A stretch of 37,899 nt of DNA, taken from the NCBI RefSeq assembly GCF_000340215.1, contig NW_006921548.1, positions 1 through 37,899 of the forward strand, in the 5' to 3' direction. The notes beneath the pieces are model-generated. The model saw only the letters and a program-made list of their open reading frames with translations. It was not told the origin of the DNA and made no database searches. Shown piece by piece: positions 10,756-20,931 of this stretch; within the stretch, counting starts at the first letter, position 1, and every line of letters begins with the position of its first letter. This stretch comes from Pseudocercospora fijiensis CIRAD86 (lineage: Eukaryota > Ascomycota > Dothideomycetes > Mycosphaerellales > Mycosphaerellaceae). Both the position numbers and the translations under genes were made by a program.

Positions 10756-10780
10756 AGTCTTAACCTTCCGGCAAAGTATA
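10756..10780 (-). repeat. Right inverted terminal repeat of the 3.4-kb element
   Basis: The complement of this segment reads TATACTTTGCCGGAAGGTTA then AGACT, matching the left end at 24 of 25 positions. The TA at its outer edge abuts the right half of repeat R. Confidence 0.75.
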
Positions 10781-10937
10781 GTAACTCTAGGCTAGATAAA
10801 GATATAAGTATAGCCTTTAATATAGACTTAACTATATATAGTACTAAATATAAATTGAATATAAATATTTACTCCTATTCGGGACGGAATATTAATAAAG
10901 CTAGTAAATGTTGAATATTTAATGTTTAATAGCTATA

Positions 10938-11149
10938 AGTCTATCGTGCTAACCCTCCGAACCTAGATAGGGTCCGCGGGCGCGGACGAGGAGCCTTCCC
11001 TAACGCGTATCGATGCTCGCCCCGAGCTTTAGGTAAATGCCCGGATTTAGTATAGGTAGTAAGTAGGGAAGCGAAGGAGCTCCTTATAGTTTATAGCAAG
11101 GAGGTAGAGGCGGTAGTAAAATATGCTTACTTACGGTCCTAGCTAAGCG
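10938..11149. other. Intergenic, nothing recognised
   Basis: A GC-richer segment after the right end of repeat R (GGGTCCGCGGGCGCGG near 10973). No frame on either strand was convincing. It may hold the 3' end of the next minus-strand remnant. Confidence 0.3.
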
Positions 11150-12720
11150 GGCTACGAGAAGGTATCCTACGCCCTTTTAGGATTACGAGGCTACTAGATA
11201 GTATAGCTACGCCGAGAGATTATAGAATAAGAGGTAGTAGTAACTAGGCGTCGTACGAGAGATTATTCGTATAAGAGGTATACCTAGCGCTCTTCGTTCT
11301 ACTACTTGTAATCTAGCGTAGCGCTTTATAACGTCTAGGTATAACCCTAATATAGCTACGATAAGCATTGTCGCACTCTAATATCTATAAGTAAGTCCTA
11401 TATAACCTTAGGCGAGTCCTTAGCTAGGGCCAATTAGCCTAACGGATATAAGAGTATTCCCCGAGGGAGCTCTTCTTTATTGCGGCGAAGTAGGCGTAGA
11501 ATTTGCGTCGCTTACCCCTTCCGGCGGTTTCGACGAGTAGTACTCGAGGGTTAAGTAGTCTTAGGGGACTTCGACGCCTAACGCTTTAGCTTAGACGATA
11601 GCGGGCTAAGAGACTCGTACTTGCGCTTTTTGTCGGCCGTACCTACCGACTCGACTATAGTAAGCCGACGAGGTTTTCCGAGCTCCTCCGCGTAGCTACT
11701 AGTGTCCTTCTTACCCTAACTGCTAGTAGGAGGCCCGTCTCCTTTTAGAAGCTCTATAGATGCCTTAGCTTCTACTAAGAACCGGCTTAAGCCGCTAAAA
11801 GAAGCTACGGTCTAATTAGAGACGGTAGGAGGCCCCTTTAGCGACGTCGTTAGCTTAGTCTTGCTAGGCGAGGGTTTAGGCTTAAGGCTCTCTAGCTACG
11901 CCTTCTTCGGTATATCGGAACTGCCTACCTACTTCCTACTACCGCCGACAGTCGACGATACTAGTAGCTAGATAGGTACAGGCTCGATCTCTAGGTTACT
12001 ACGTATATACTTCTTGCTAGGTATTAAATCTAGTATAAAGACCTCGCCGATAATACCTCCTTAGGCTTAGGTTCCGGGGTTCTAGGCGTAGAATAATTTC
12101 GGGTTATCCGAGGGCACTAAATATTTATTAAGTCCTAAAGTAGGCGCCCGCTTATACGACTACGGCGGCGTCTTATCGATCTTAGCTATCTAGAGGAGGT
12201 TAGCTATCTTGCTCTCGAATAGCGTACGAACCCGGTCGGTAGGCGAAGACGAGTCGATAGTCGCGTTCGCCCCTTATAGCTTCTTAATCGGCGTCTTAAC
12301 CTCTTTATTAGCCTTATTGTCGCGGACAAGAATCTTAGTCCCTTTAGTTTGCGAAGTTCGGCTACGTCTAGCTTCTAGGCTAGCCTCTCCGCGGCTGCGT
12401 TCTATACGGCCGTAATAATTAGTAAGGTTTGCTTACCTATCGAGGATCGGTTAGCTTACTCGTATACTACGCCGTCGGCGGCAGATCTTTTTTAGGGCTT
12501 TCTAGCGCCTGTCCCTTCTAAAAGTATATTAGTAAGTAGTCGATATAGCCTAAGTAACTAACGACGCTAATCTTAAGACGCCGGGCCTCCTCGCTCTTCT
12601 AAGACCGTATTAGTAAGTGTCCGATCCCGCTTAGTTTACTAACTAGTACTAACCTTAGGCTTTATCTCGCCGGCGCCCGCCTTAGGACTAGGACTATACA
12701 ACTCGAGTATCAAATCGACG
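11150..12720 (-). pseudogene. RIP-degraded gene of unknown function (gene J)
   Basis: Minus-strand coding remnant. The start is near 12700 (LSGIGHLLIRS, KSEEARRLKISVVSYLGYIDYLLIYF). A second block in another frame from about 12400 reads GTKILVRDNKANKEVKTPIKKL, then ANATIDSSSPTDRVRTLFESKI, GLNKYLVPSDNPKLFYA and EVFILDLIPSKKYIRSNLEIEPVPI. A Ser/Pro/Lys-rich region follows (LKPKPSPSKTKLTTSLKGPP, about 11850-11900), then basic stretches (DKKRKYESLSARYR, GRGKRRKFYAYFAAIKK). The frame change around 12430, next to a GTAAGC, may be an intron. It diverges from the plus-strand remnant at 12990, with about 270 bases between, a natural place for two promoters. The family is not recognised; the basic, low-complexity middle suggests a nuclear or nucleic-acid-binding protein. 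Confidence 0.5.
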
Positions 12721-12989
12721 TAATAGTCAAGTGCCGTAGACCTAGTATTATAGAGGGTAGAGAGGTAGGGCGGGCAGAGCGCGGAAGAATAGAGGTCTAT
12801 AGCGAAGTAGGGTCCCGCTTGTGTTTGTTTTTAAAATAAAGACTCGAGGAATACGGCCGACGCGCGAAAGCGAATCTCTACCGGTTTCTATAGTAGCGAG
12901 CTAGGCCCTACTACGTACCGGGTGCGGTTCTAATAGCTACCTAGGCACCGTACCGCGACTAGTAACGCAATAACTATAGACTACTATAG

Positions 12990-13700
12990 TAGAAAATAGC
13001 CTCAAAAGACGCGGCATCGCTATACTACTAGTTAGAGGAGGAACTACGGGATGCGGTATTTATATATCGTATTATCGTTGCTACCGCTACGACTAACTAC
13101 GATATAGTTAGCGAAAGACCTAAAAGTAAAAGAAGTAGTAGATCGGAAATTAAAAAGTCTCTATAGAGATAAGGGCGAAGCGACTAATACCGAGAGTAAG
13201 ATATATAGCTAGTACTCTATAGTATAGGCGCTAATAATTAGGTAGAAACGAAGAAAGGCGGCTAAGTTTATATATAGCTAAGCCCGAAGAAGATCCTTAC
13301 CTAAGGTTCGTAGGTTGTTTACCCTAGCGTAGCGATTAAGGCTAATACTAGTATAGAGTAGCGGGACAAGGTTTAGGAGATGCTTGTAACCGGTATAGCA
13401 ATAGAGTTAGTACCGCACTTAAAGCGTAAGTATAAGGAAGACGAAGACGGCGGAATGTCCGGCTCGCCTAATACTCCGAAACGCGTTCGAAGCACTCGTA
13501 TAGTAGAGGACGACACTACGAAGAAGTTTAAGCTTCCGAAGAGGAACAGGACCTAACCGAGAAGTAGTAGACATAGCAAATAGACTTATTAGTAAAGGAG
13601 TTAAACGTAGGCGGTATAGCTCGGACGTAAGCGGAGGAACCCTAATCCTTAGGCTATACGCCTACTAGTACGTAAAGAGACAGAATACGATACCGTACGG
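12990..13700 (+). pseudogene. RIP-degraded gene of unknown function (gene K)
   Basis: Plus-strand remnant with three protein-like blocks. The first is LEEELRDAVFIYRIIVATAT, then YDIVSERPKSKRSSRSEIKKS (about 13020-13160). The second is DKGEATNTESKIYS (about 13170-13210). The third is KVQEMLVTGIAIELVPHLKR (Q restored), then KYKEDEDGGMSGSPNTPKR and TRIVEDDTTKKFKLPKRNR (about 13370-13550). The last block is highly charged with basic clusters like a nuclear localisation signal. Frame changes near 13160 and 13310 could be introns or indels. It is divergent from gene J. Its 3' end overlaps or abuts the minus-strand tract that contains palindrome B. I recognise no named domain. Confidence 0.45.
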
Positions 13701-13770
13701 ACTTATCGCATTATTCCTGTCTCTTTAGCCTATAGAAGTCCTAAAAAATACTAAGACCGACCGGCTATGT

Positions 13771-13795
13771 TTTCGCTAGGACCGTCCTAGCGAAA
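13771..13795. repeat. Dispersed palindrome, copy B
   Basis: TTTCGCTAGGAC, one central base, then GTCCTAGCGAAA: a perfect 12-base-arm inverted repeat. The centre has the same polarity as copies A and C. Confidence 0.75.
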
Positions 13796-13941
13796 TCTAT
13801 ATAACCTTTATTCGAGAGCGCCCTATAGCAGCATTCTTAAGCCTCTACGACTAGTAGTAAGAGAGTAGAGCAGAGGCCGGTCGTTATATACCGTAACTAT
13901 AGCGCACTAGTTCGATAGAACTTACGGTCGCGGAAATAGTA

Positions 13942-13992
13942 GTAGGTATATTAATCGCGTCCCGCTCGCGATCGGTAATTAATACACCTACT
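13942..13992. repeat. Second dispersed palindromic block, copy 2
   Basis: TAGGTATATTAATCGCG faces GGTAATTAATACACCTACT. It sits about 150 bases from palindrome B, the same spacing and order as in gene A1. Confidence 0.5.
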
Positions 13993-14810
13993 ATTCGTGT
14001 TCGGCCGGACGTATAGCGAGCCTCGAGCTATAGGCCCGATGTCGTCCTAGTCTAGGTCTAGTAGGACATTTTCAGCGATTAATAATAGCGTAAAGGCGGG
14101 CCGGGGCGGCATTAGTAAACTAGACTACGCTTTCTAGTATAGTAAGTTATTAACTGTTAGGAATCCTAAGTGCTACCCGAAATTTGCTCTCTTATCGCCT
14201 TTATTAAAGAAAGGTAATAGGGAAGAGGGGGTAATTTTAGTTAGAGATAGTATAGTTAGATAATACTTTATATATGCATAAATTAATCCTAGCTATAACA
14301 TAGTCGAAGCTTAATATACCTATAGGTATATTTCGACTACTTTAGTATCTACGTCCGTATAACGATAGAGACTTGTTAGTAGAATGTAAGTATATCGATA
14401 ATAGCTAGATCGAAGTTCCGGGAAGTATAAAGATATATAGAGCGACGTTAATGTATTCTTATTAGCCGGGATAGCATTGTATACAAACTAATACAATATA
14501 GAGGAGGACTAACCGACCGTCGTAGGCGTAAAAACTATAGGCAGCGGCGCTACGATTTCTTGTAGGCTACTAAGCAACTATATCCTACCCTAGGGACGAA
14601 GATTACGCTATCTGCGTTTTCGTAGGCGTCTACGGCTTTTGCCTCTTTATTAAACGCATCCTCAAACTCCGTTACTATCTCCTCCCGGATATAACTAGTC
14701 GCCCTTATATACAAGCCCCGACCGATAAACTAATGTCTAGCTAGTTCTAGAATAGCCGTAACTACTCGCCTATAATATACGCCGTCGAAGTTATAATAGC
14801 GATAGTCCTC

Positions 14811-15830
14811 CTACCCTTGCGCGTATCGAGGGAACTACGAGCGGATAGGTCGCGGCATCCTAAGCTTAATACTTTTAACTATCTTAATATTCGCGAGGTA
14901 TACGGCGGAATACTATAGCGGAGGCTATCCGTCGTCGTTAAACCCTAGGAACTTAAGGAAGTCGACGTAGGAAAGTTCGACAATTACGGCGACGGGATCT
15001 AGGCTAGGCGGTACGAGAGTAGTAAAGGTATTAATATTACCGAGTAAAGCTAGGTAGATAGATTCGACCCTATATAATATATTATTACGTAGGTAAATTT
15101 AGCTAACCGCGGGGCAAGGCCGACTAACCTAGGAGTATCGAGAAGCGTAGTATTGTCGGGCGTAGTATCGTCGCCTCGGAAGGAAAGTAGAGCTAGTTTA
15201 CTACGTGCTCTCGATAATGTCTAGAGGAGTAGGCGAATATAGTGCAAGTAGTTGTTCTCTACTAGTATATTAGACTTTTGCGGTAGTAAGGGAATTGTGA
15301 TTATTACCTATAGTATAATAATAGCTAGGTCGTACGATAGTAGCCTCTAGCCCGAGTACCGATAGGGCTAGTAGGAACGGCGATATACTAGAATAAACAA
15401 GTGCTATGTTTCTAAGCGCCGCTAGAATACTTAAGGTGTATTATAGTAAGTAGCTAAGGAAGGACGAGGGAGAAGTCGCAAGGGCGCGTAGACGCGTTAA
15501 TGTTTACGTTAGGGCTTAGCGATGCGGGAGTTCCCGCCTTTCGCTAGGACCGTCCTACGGAAATACCTGCCTCCTATACATTCTTTTCTTTACAACGCAG
15601 ATCGCAACGGCATACTAGGCGTAGTTAAGTGCTATATATATATCCTAATTCGAGGGCCTAGGAGGCTAATTCCGTATATCGATATACTTACCCGCTTCGT
15701 AAAGATAGAACGGCTACTACTACGTAGTAGCATTAGCGTACTCTCACCGTATACGAAAGCTTTGTATATCCTCTATATCGCGTATAAAGTAGTATAAAGA
15801 CATCGCAACGTATATGTAAGGGAAGGGACG
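14811..15830. pseudogene. Degraded coding tract, strand unresolved (gene C region)
   Basis: Both strands can be read here once RIP stops are ignored. The plus strand gives IEKRSIVGRSIVASEGKSRA then LLRALDNV (about 15140-15220), and further on a 91-codon stretch without stops (15522-15797) that includes FARTVL at the palindrome. The minus strand gives RARSKLALLSFRGDDTTPDN and YFRRTVLAK. A stop-free stretch in RIPped DNA may be chance, because Gln/Trp-free frames survive on either strand. I therefore record a degraded gene but do not choose a strand or product. Confidence 0.3.
15539..15563. repeat. Dispersed palindrome, copy C
   Basis: TTTCGCTAGGACCGTCCTAC then GGAAA. The left arm is intact, and the right arm has changes at the third quarter (ACGG for AGCG). 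Same central polarity as copies A and B. Confidence 0.6.
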
Positions 15831-15839
15831 ATAGTCTCT

Positions 15840-16520
15840 AGACGTACCTCTTAACACTTCCGCTAAGCTATTTAGAAGCTATAAAAAGCAAACGTCCCGG
15901 TTCTCCCGATTTGTGCAAACAAGTAAGGATATATCTCTTCTATTAACAATTAGTAGACTCGGACACGTCTTTATCCTTGTTGCTACCGTCTTCTATTATA
16001 TCTCCCCCTATAGATCGTAATAACCCTAGTAGGAGGAAGATCTTCTACGCCGTAGCTAATTTAGACGCTGTATCTACTATAAAGCCGTTAATACTAGTAG
16101 GCAGCTCTTGCTAATATATGCGAATCATTCGACGTATAATCTCTTACTAGCCTACGCTGCTATAATCTACGCCCTATAGCTGCGCTTTTAGTACGATCGC
16201 GATAGACTCCTAACTGCGATACCTAGTAGTTAACGAGGTGTCTATTATAACTATAGGGAAAGGCCGGGTGCGACATTCTATAAGCTTCCGTATTAGCTTC
16301 TAGTATGCGAATAAATACGACGGACGAGTAAGAAAACCTATATACCTACCGCGGGACCTTAGCTTCCCTCGGAAGGTTCTACCGGAGCTATATCTAGACA
16401 GTTACTATACGTCGGACTAGATGTTATGCTTCTACAAACTTAGAGATCTTGCGCTAGTAGTCGGTAGATGAGTTAGGGAGAAGGGAGGCAAGCGGAATGC
16501 GCTAATATACGGATAGTAAT
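15840..16520 (-). pseudogene. RIP-degraded conserved-hypothetical-like gene (gene L)
   Basis: A minus-strand frame from about 16520 to about 15990 gives YIGFLTRPSYLFAY, KLIRKLIECRTRPFPIVIID then TSLTTRYRS, ESIAIVLKAQL, GVDYSSV, EIIRRMIRI and NGFIVDTASKLATA. A short Asp/Ser/Lys tail follows (EDGSNKDKDVSES). Stops fall before or after residues where Trp/Gln would fit. The pattern of a beta-strand (PIVIID), a stretch with a Trp (S-W-ESIA) and a following EII strand recalls small fungal conserved hypothetical proteins, but I cannot name a family. The start codon was not found; ATG may have become ATA. Confidence 0.4.
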
Positions 16521-16672
16521 CTCGAACGCAATTTCGGCAAGCCCCGAAAAGAAATTAAGATTCCGCCGTAGGCTTACAAACCCTAAGCTTAAACTCAAAG
16601 TTGTTAGATTAGCTAGGGCCTTTAAAGTACAGGCTATTATATAGGGCCCTTAACAGTGTATCTATATTAGTA

Positions 16673-17032
16673 TAGTCTACAATCAATCTAATTAATTTAG
16701 ACCCCCCCTAAATTAAATTAGATTGCTAGGACCCCTAGATTGGATTTAATTAGATTGCTTTAATAGGGGCTAGATTGTATTAGATTAGATTACTCAATTA
16801 GTAAGAATAAGCTAAATTGAATTAGATTGAATTGCTAAGCCTACCTAATTTAGCCCTTTAGCCCCTAGATTGAATTGGATTACTTCAAAAAGGGCTAGAT
16901 TGAATGAGATTGCTTTAGAAAGGGGCCGGATTAGATTAAATTGGATTGCTTAGTTAGCAGGAATAAGCTAGATTAGATTAGATTGAATTGCTAAGCTAAT
17001 CTAGATTGCAATCCCGGATTAATTGTAGACTA
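16673..17032. mobile_element. AT-rich MITE family S, copy 1 (full length, 360 bp)
   Basis: The ends are inverted: TAGTCTACAATCAATC at the left, and at the right the complement of TAGTCTACAATTAATCCGGG. The interior is built from imperfect repeats of about 35-45 bases of the type GGGGCTAGATTGAATTAGAT followed by TGCTTTA. No coding capacity. Its right edge lies just downstream of the Argonaute remnant. Two further copies are at 20964-21138 and 21548-21719. Confidence 0.7.
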
Positions 17033-17129
17033 CACTAGTCTATATATTAGTATATGTGCGACCGGCGAGAGTAGTCTATACGACTCTAGATAAACTATAT
17101 AGAAGTAGCGATACAACCCGAGTTTAGTA

Positions 17130-17625
17130 TTAGTATAAGCTTGTTATAGTTAGATAGCAAGCTAAGTAAGAAGCCCTTACTGCTAGATCTGCCCTAGGAG
17201 CCGCTAGACTAAGATCCGGACTGCTTCTAAGTAGAGCCGGATAGACTATTAGAGCTGCTAGCCTACTTAGGATCGTAAGGACTAGTACGTAGAGCGGCGA
17301 GGTAGGAGTAGTAGCTAGCAGGGTACTAAGAGATTAGAGTCGAGGCACGAGAGTACTAGTAGGTATACTCGTATAGAAGAGTATATAGCTTATCGTTCGA
17401 TATCTTAACCTCGTTAAGAAGTACGTAGTAGTGTATAGGACGAGCGGTGCCCTTAAGAGTAGCGTAGCCGCAAAGGTAGAAGTCGTTCTTATAAGGGTTA
17501 GTAACGCCGGACTTAACTAAGGTGCCTAGGAATACGTTGCCGTTACGGTCGCCCTTCTTCTTAGGGAAGAAGCGTATATTGTAACGCTTAGAGCCTATAA
17601 AGTACCGTATAGGCAGGTGCTGCCT
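17130..17625 (-). pseudogene. Argonaute PIWI-domain C-terminal fragment, RIP-degraded
   Basis: Argonautes bind small RNAs and guide silencing. On the minus strand the C-terminal part of a PIWI domain is clear: KRYNIRFFPKKKGDRNGNVF, then LGTLVKSGVTNPYKNDFYLC and GYATLKGTARPIHYYVLLNE, then KLYTLLYEYTY, YSRASTLIS and PASYYSYLAALR. These match the family's RHHxRFFP, GTLVDSGITHP, DFYLCSHAGIQGTxRPxHYHVL and RSVSIxxPAYYAHL signatures. The final catalytic His (RPIHY) is present. The earlier catalytic residues, and the MID, PAZ and N domains, are absent: upstream of about 17625 the sequence no longer aligns, so this is a truncated copy. A Ser-rich tail follows to about 17050. Two TAG stops occur inside the conserved part (after EYTY and after LIS). 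A possible short upstream exon opens at an ATG at about 17808 (MSPPT). Confidence 0.88.
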
Positions 17626-17639
17626 AAGGGTTGCCGAGC

Positions 17640-17949
17640 GAAGCGAGACCTAAGTAGAAGAACTATTAGAATTTGTTGCTTAGCAGTTTGTTGTCGTATC
17701 GTATTATCGCAATATCGCTGTCGCTATTACTATATCTCCGAGTCGTTATTATAGTGCTAAAGCGAAGCTGTAAGGCGATAAGGCTATAGTTACGTAGGGG
17801 GGGACATTTTGATTTCTTCTAATTAGAAGCCGAGCCTAGATTTGTATAAGCGCATCTTTAAACTAAACCCCCGGCGAATACTCTATACGTAATATCTAAA
17901 TTCCTGCCTAAGTACACAAATTCTAACTGTTCTTCTACTTAGCTCGTAA
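17640..17949. other. Spacer between the Argonaute fragment and the plus-strand remnant
   Basis: Contains Gln/Asn-codon-like decayed repeats on the minus strand (17640-17790: TAG, TAA, CGA, CAG runs), which may be a polyQ-type stretch before the PIWI fragment, and a run of seven G at 17798-17804. No gene was assigned. Confidence 0.3.
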
Positions 17950-20560
17950 ATAGGTATAAGCCGAAGCATTCGAGGAGCTTGCGACGAGGATACGAAGGTA
18001 TTACCTATTTACTTCGCTTCGCTCGGATAACGACGACGAACTAAGGAACCGGGCTAGCCTACTTAAGCAACTGCTTTATATCGTTAACCTCCTGCTAAAG
18101 AACGTGCTAATATTAACCCTAATATACGGGCATCCCGAAGGTAGATAACACGCTATAGTACTGTATCGCCGCCGACATTCTATATCTACGACTAAAGGAG
18201 GGGCTTAAGCTCGGTATTAATAATATCGGTATTATATTGATTATGTCTATACGTAAACTATTCGTCTAGTATAGGGCGGCGTAGCGAGTAGCGAGCTTGT
18301 CTATAGACACAGTTATAGCGGCGATAGAGGGAGCCTACATACTAGGAGTAGCGTAGGAGACGTCGGTATAAATAATAACTATCGGGCACTAGAAGATACT
18401 ATTAGGTCTACTAGCCTTAGAACCGATAGTACGGCATATATCACTACCTAGCTTAGCGTTAAACTTTATATATACGTTAGAGATATACTGCCCCTAAGCC
18501 TTCTAAGCGTATAAGTATTGTACGCACTAAGACACAACGCCCTAGCGGCACTCGCAAGAGCGCTTAATATAGCCGTAGACCTAGGGGTCGGTCCTTATCG
18601 GGCAGGATAAAGAAGAGGATCTACGGGCGTAATTAAGACTAGTTGCTAGCGGTATTCTAACTTAAGGCATAGGGTATACCTCTATAGGCCGTATATACGC
18701 GCTATACCTATTTAGCGGCTTCTTATTCCTTCTATAGACACACTTATAGATCATTCTATATACTTCGAGTAGTTACGAGCCTATCGACTGCTTCCGACTT
18801 AATATAACTAAATATACCCTCCTATAGAAGCAGGGTATACGACCGACCTACCGACCTAAACAGCTAAGATAGCTACTACCGACTCGACTACGCTTCCGGC
18901 TACTAGTATTCGGAAACTAATACGAAACAACTATCCCCTCTAGAGCGTCGACATTAAAGCGCTTCTAAGGCGCGCTAAGCTCCTAAAATATACTACGACC
19001 GACCGAGTTACTATACTTAAAGATACGACTCTGCACGATTACGGCGACAAGGTAGTAGATACTGCTAATCCGATTACTCTTACTCTAAGCGACTCGATTA
19101 AGAGCCGCCTATCCGTATCTAATAGCGGCTTTAGTAACGGCTATTAGCTAATAACTAAGATTAAGGCTATATGCCAACTAGATACGGAAACTAAATACTT
19201 CTTATTATAGAGGGAACTGTTTTAGCTGCAATACGACGGTAATAATATTAAGGCTTATATTCTATCTAACTATTGCGGTAGGGCCGTCCTAGCTAAATAC
19301 GCCCCCGTAATAGCCCGATTCCTACGAACTGTAACAATATGTCCCTTTAGAAGTATCCTACTCGCTCGTAGACCCTTATTATAACAGTACTATTAATAAA
19401 GATCCGCTTACTAATAGCAGATTCCTAGAGCCTACCGCTATAATCGAGCCGATAGCCTACGTTACCCCTTCTAGCTACTATCTATAGATTATTAGACCTA
19501 TGTCGCTTTAAGACGATAACGAGCTACCGATACTCTACTACGACTCGCCGTTGCTACTCGGGAATTTGAACAACGATAGAGATATTAGAAAATCTAGCCC
19601 TCTAGAGAAGATCTAGTAGGTAATTGCGCCTAACGACTAGACGCGGCGGGGGCCGTTCGTAAAGGGTATTAACTAATGCGAGCTTGCCTTTCCTATATTT
19701 GTAGTTTAGTAACGCCGCGTTAAGTGCCGTCGGTATACTACTAGCCTCTATTATATACTAAAGGCCTAGTGCCTCGGTAGGGATACGATTTGCATCGGGC
19801 AACGTAGTAGGCTATATAACTATTGTTCGTACACTAGCGCTACTATCCCCGGGTCTCGGTAGGAAGAGCTTCCGGTACGGTACGTCTAGCTAGCGCGGCG
19901 AATCTAGCGAAGGTATGCATCGGTAGGCGCGACCTAGGCTAAATGAAATTTGCCGTACCTAGTCGAGAAGAAGCTAGAATAAGGTATAAAAGGAGTAGCT
20001 TAATGCCCCGGGTTCTAGTATATTAGCATTATCTATAAACCGTCTATACCGATTAATCCTAGCCTCGTCCGCGTCGTTACTATATCTAAGTAGTGCAAGA
20101 TTATGCTAGATGTATTATCGGAATCTTAAGCCTATCGGATATATATAGATATATTCGCCTACTATAGGAAGATCTCCGTTATAGATACTAATATAAAGTA
20201 GCTATACGAGTACCGTTATAATATTAAGGCCCGGATAATCGAGTTATCGTAGTAGCGGTTGTTCCTAGGCTCTTTCTAGATATCGGTACTATACCGCTAC
20301 GAGAAAACAGTTATTACCGACGGCCGGCCGTATAGAGGACGTATAGAGTGCGCTCGGCTCGAGTAGAGGGGCGGGCTTCTATACGATAGGCGTAGCGTCG
20401 ATGTACTTAGCAATAGTTCGGTCTATAGCTCGGAATAGCTCGCGTCTACGGATAGCTACCCGTAACGACGCGTCGCTAAGGTTATTCGCTAGTTCAAAGA
20501 GCCGTAGTAGAAACTAGTCGATATTGATTTTCCTTTGTCGCAAGTTAGCGATTGCCGTTA
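17950..20560 (+). pseudogene. RIP-degraded large gene of unknown function (gene M)
   Basis: Plus-strand tract with several protein-like blocks. At 17960-18150 it reads AEAFEELATRIRRYYLFTSL, then SDNDDELRNRASLLKQLLYI. At 18190-18600 the next frame gives GINNIGIILIMSIRKLF, RVASLSIDTVIAAIEGAYIL and LLGLLALEPIVRHISLPSLA. At 18930-19380 there is VDIKALLRRAKLLKY, DRVTILKDTTLHDYGDKVVD, PITLTLSDSIKSRLSVSNSG, LITKIKAICQLDTETKYFLL and YDGNNIKAYILSNYCGRAVL. At 19430-19690 there is IIEPIAYVTPSSYY, DDNELPILYYDSPLLLGNLN and GPFVKGIN. Frame changes between blocks suggest introns or indels. The tract ends in weaker sequence by about 20560. It lies between S-family MITEs and convergently faces the Argonaute fragment. 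The family is not recognised. Confidence 0.45.
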
Positions 20561-20931
20561 GGGCATATAAGGGTGCCTCCTAACCCTTTAAGAAGGAGGT
20601 CTATAATAGTATAAGCTCTACGCTACGGTATAGAATCTGTCTCTATCGTATAGCTAGTACTAAAAGTCGCCGTCGAGGACTAAGAAATGCGATAGAGGAA
20701 CGGTTTTAATGCATTACTATCGTATATCGTAGATGAGTTTAATTAAGACGCTACCCTAGTTACTAGGGTCCGGGTCGCTCGAGAACCTAGCTAAAGTAGG
20801 GATGTAGATAACATTTCTTTCGCGTTAAAATTAAGTCTAATCTAGCCTCGGCGCTAATAGCTAAGAAGGGGTATAACGCTAGGCATTTTGTCCTCTAGAT
20901 ATGCGGCAATAACGAACCCGTGCCGAAGGAC

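Larger units (their letters stand above)
7355..10780. mobile_element. Tc1/mariner-type element carrying two convergent decayed genes
   Basis: The ends are inverted copies: TATACTTTGCCGGAAGGTTG and AGACT at 7355-7379, and the complement of TATACTTTGCCGGAAGGTTA and AGACT at 10756-10780 (one mismatch). Similarity continues weakly for about 25 bases inward (CTAAGA, GTAACCCT). Repeat R provides the empty site, with a TA at the junction, which fits Tc1/mariner target choice. Inside are a DDE_3-type transposase (plus, 7502-8580) and an unknown gene of about 600 codons (minus, 8745-10620). At about 3.43 kb it is larger than ordinary fungal Tc1 elements of 1.3-2 kb. Alternatively a smaller Tc1 copy (perhaps 7448-8695, with weak ends ATTGCAATACTA / complement of TAGTATTAGTGCAAC) is nested in an element that originally held only the minus-strand gene. 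Confidence 0.6.
7257..10937. mobile_element. Repeat R, copy 2, split by a 3.4-kb element
   Basis: The left piece is 7257-7354 and the right piece is 10781-10937. Together they match the two halves of copy 1 (1596-2173). The join TCTAATTCTAGAAGTA...CTCTAGG of copy 1 is split here exactly where the larger element's inverted ends begin. The outer ends are inverted relatives: TATAGCTAGTAAATATTAAAT at the left, and on the complement at the right TATAGCTATTAAACATTAAAT. R is about 250 bases without the insert and non-coding. Confidence 0.65.
13680..14810 (-). pseudogene. Paralog of the gene A1 block, RIP-degraded (gene B)
   Basis: The segment 14095-13765 matches gene A1 on the minus strand: AFTLL, then WDDIGPIARGSLY directly followed by VRPNTNSRCINY, then QYTYYYFRDRK, and finally DFARTVLAKT at the palindrome. 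The match to A1 (5625-6380) lacks the 426-bp MITE, so this copy is the empty site. Upstream (14100-14810) a frame stays readable (AIPANKNTLTSLYIFLYFPE, LYRYTDVDTKVVEIYL, LSLTKITPSSLLPFFNKGDK), but it does not resemble the A1 N-terminus. The homology therefore seems limited to the shared block. The function is unknown. Confidence 0.5.

Noticed and set aside
12209..12415. 68-codon plus-strand open stretch
   Set aside because: Antisense shadow of the convincing minus-strand gene J block (KGTKILVRDNKANKE...).
15522..15797. 91-codon stop-free stretch on the plus strand
   Set aside because: It spans palindrome C and could be a protein fragment, but in DNA where only Gln/Trp codons create stops, stop-free stretches of this size occur by chance. 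The minus strand is also readable, so it is recorded only as part of a strand-unresolved tract.
17610..17660. GC-rich GGTTGCCGAGCGAAGCGAGACC as a possible tRNA or structured RNA
   Set aside because: No cloverleaf, anticodon loop or T-loop consensus could be drawn, and the segment overlaps the Argonaute tract.
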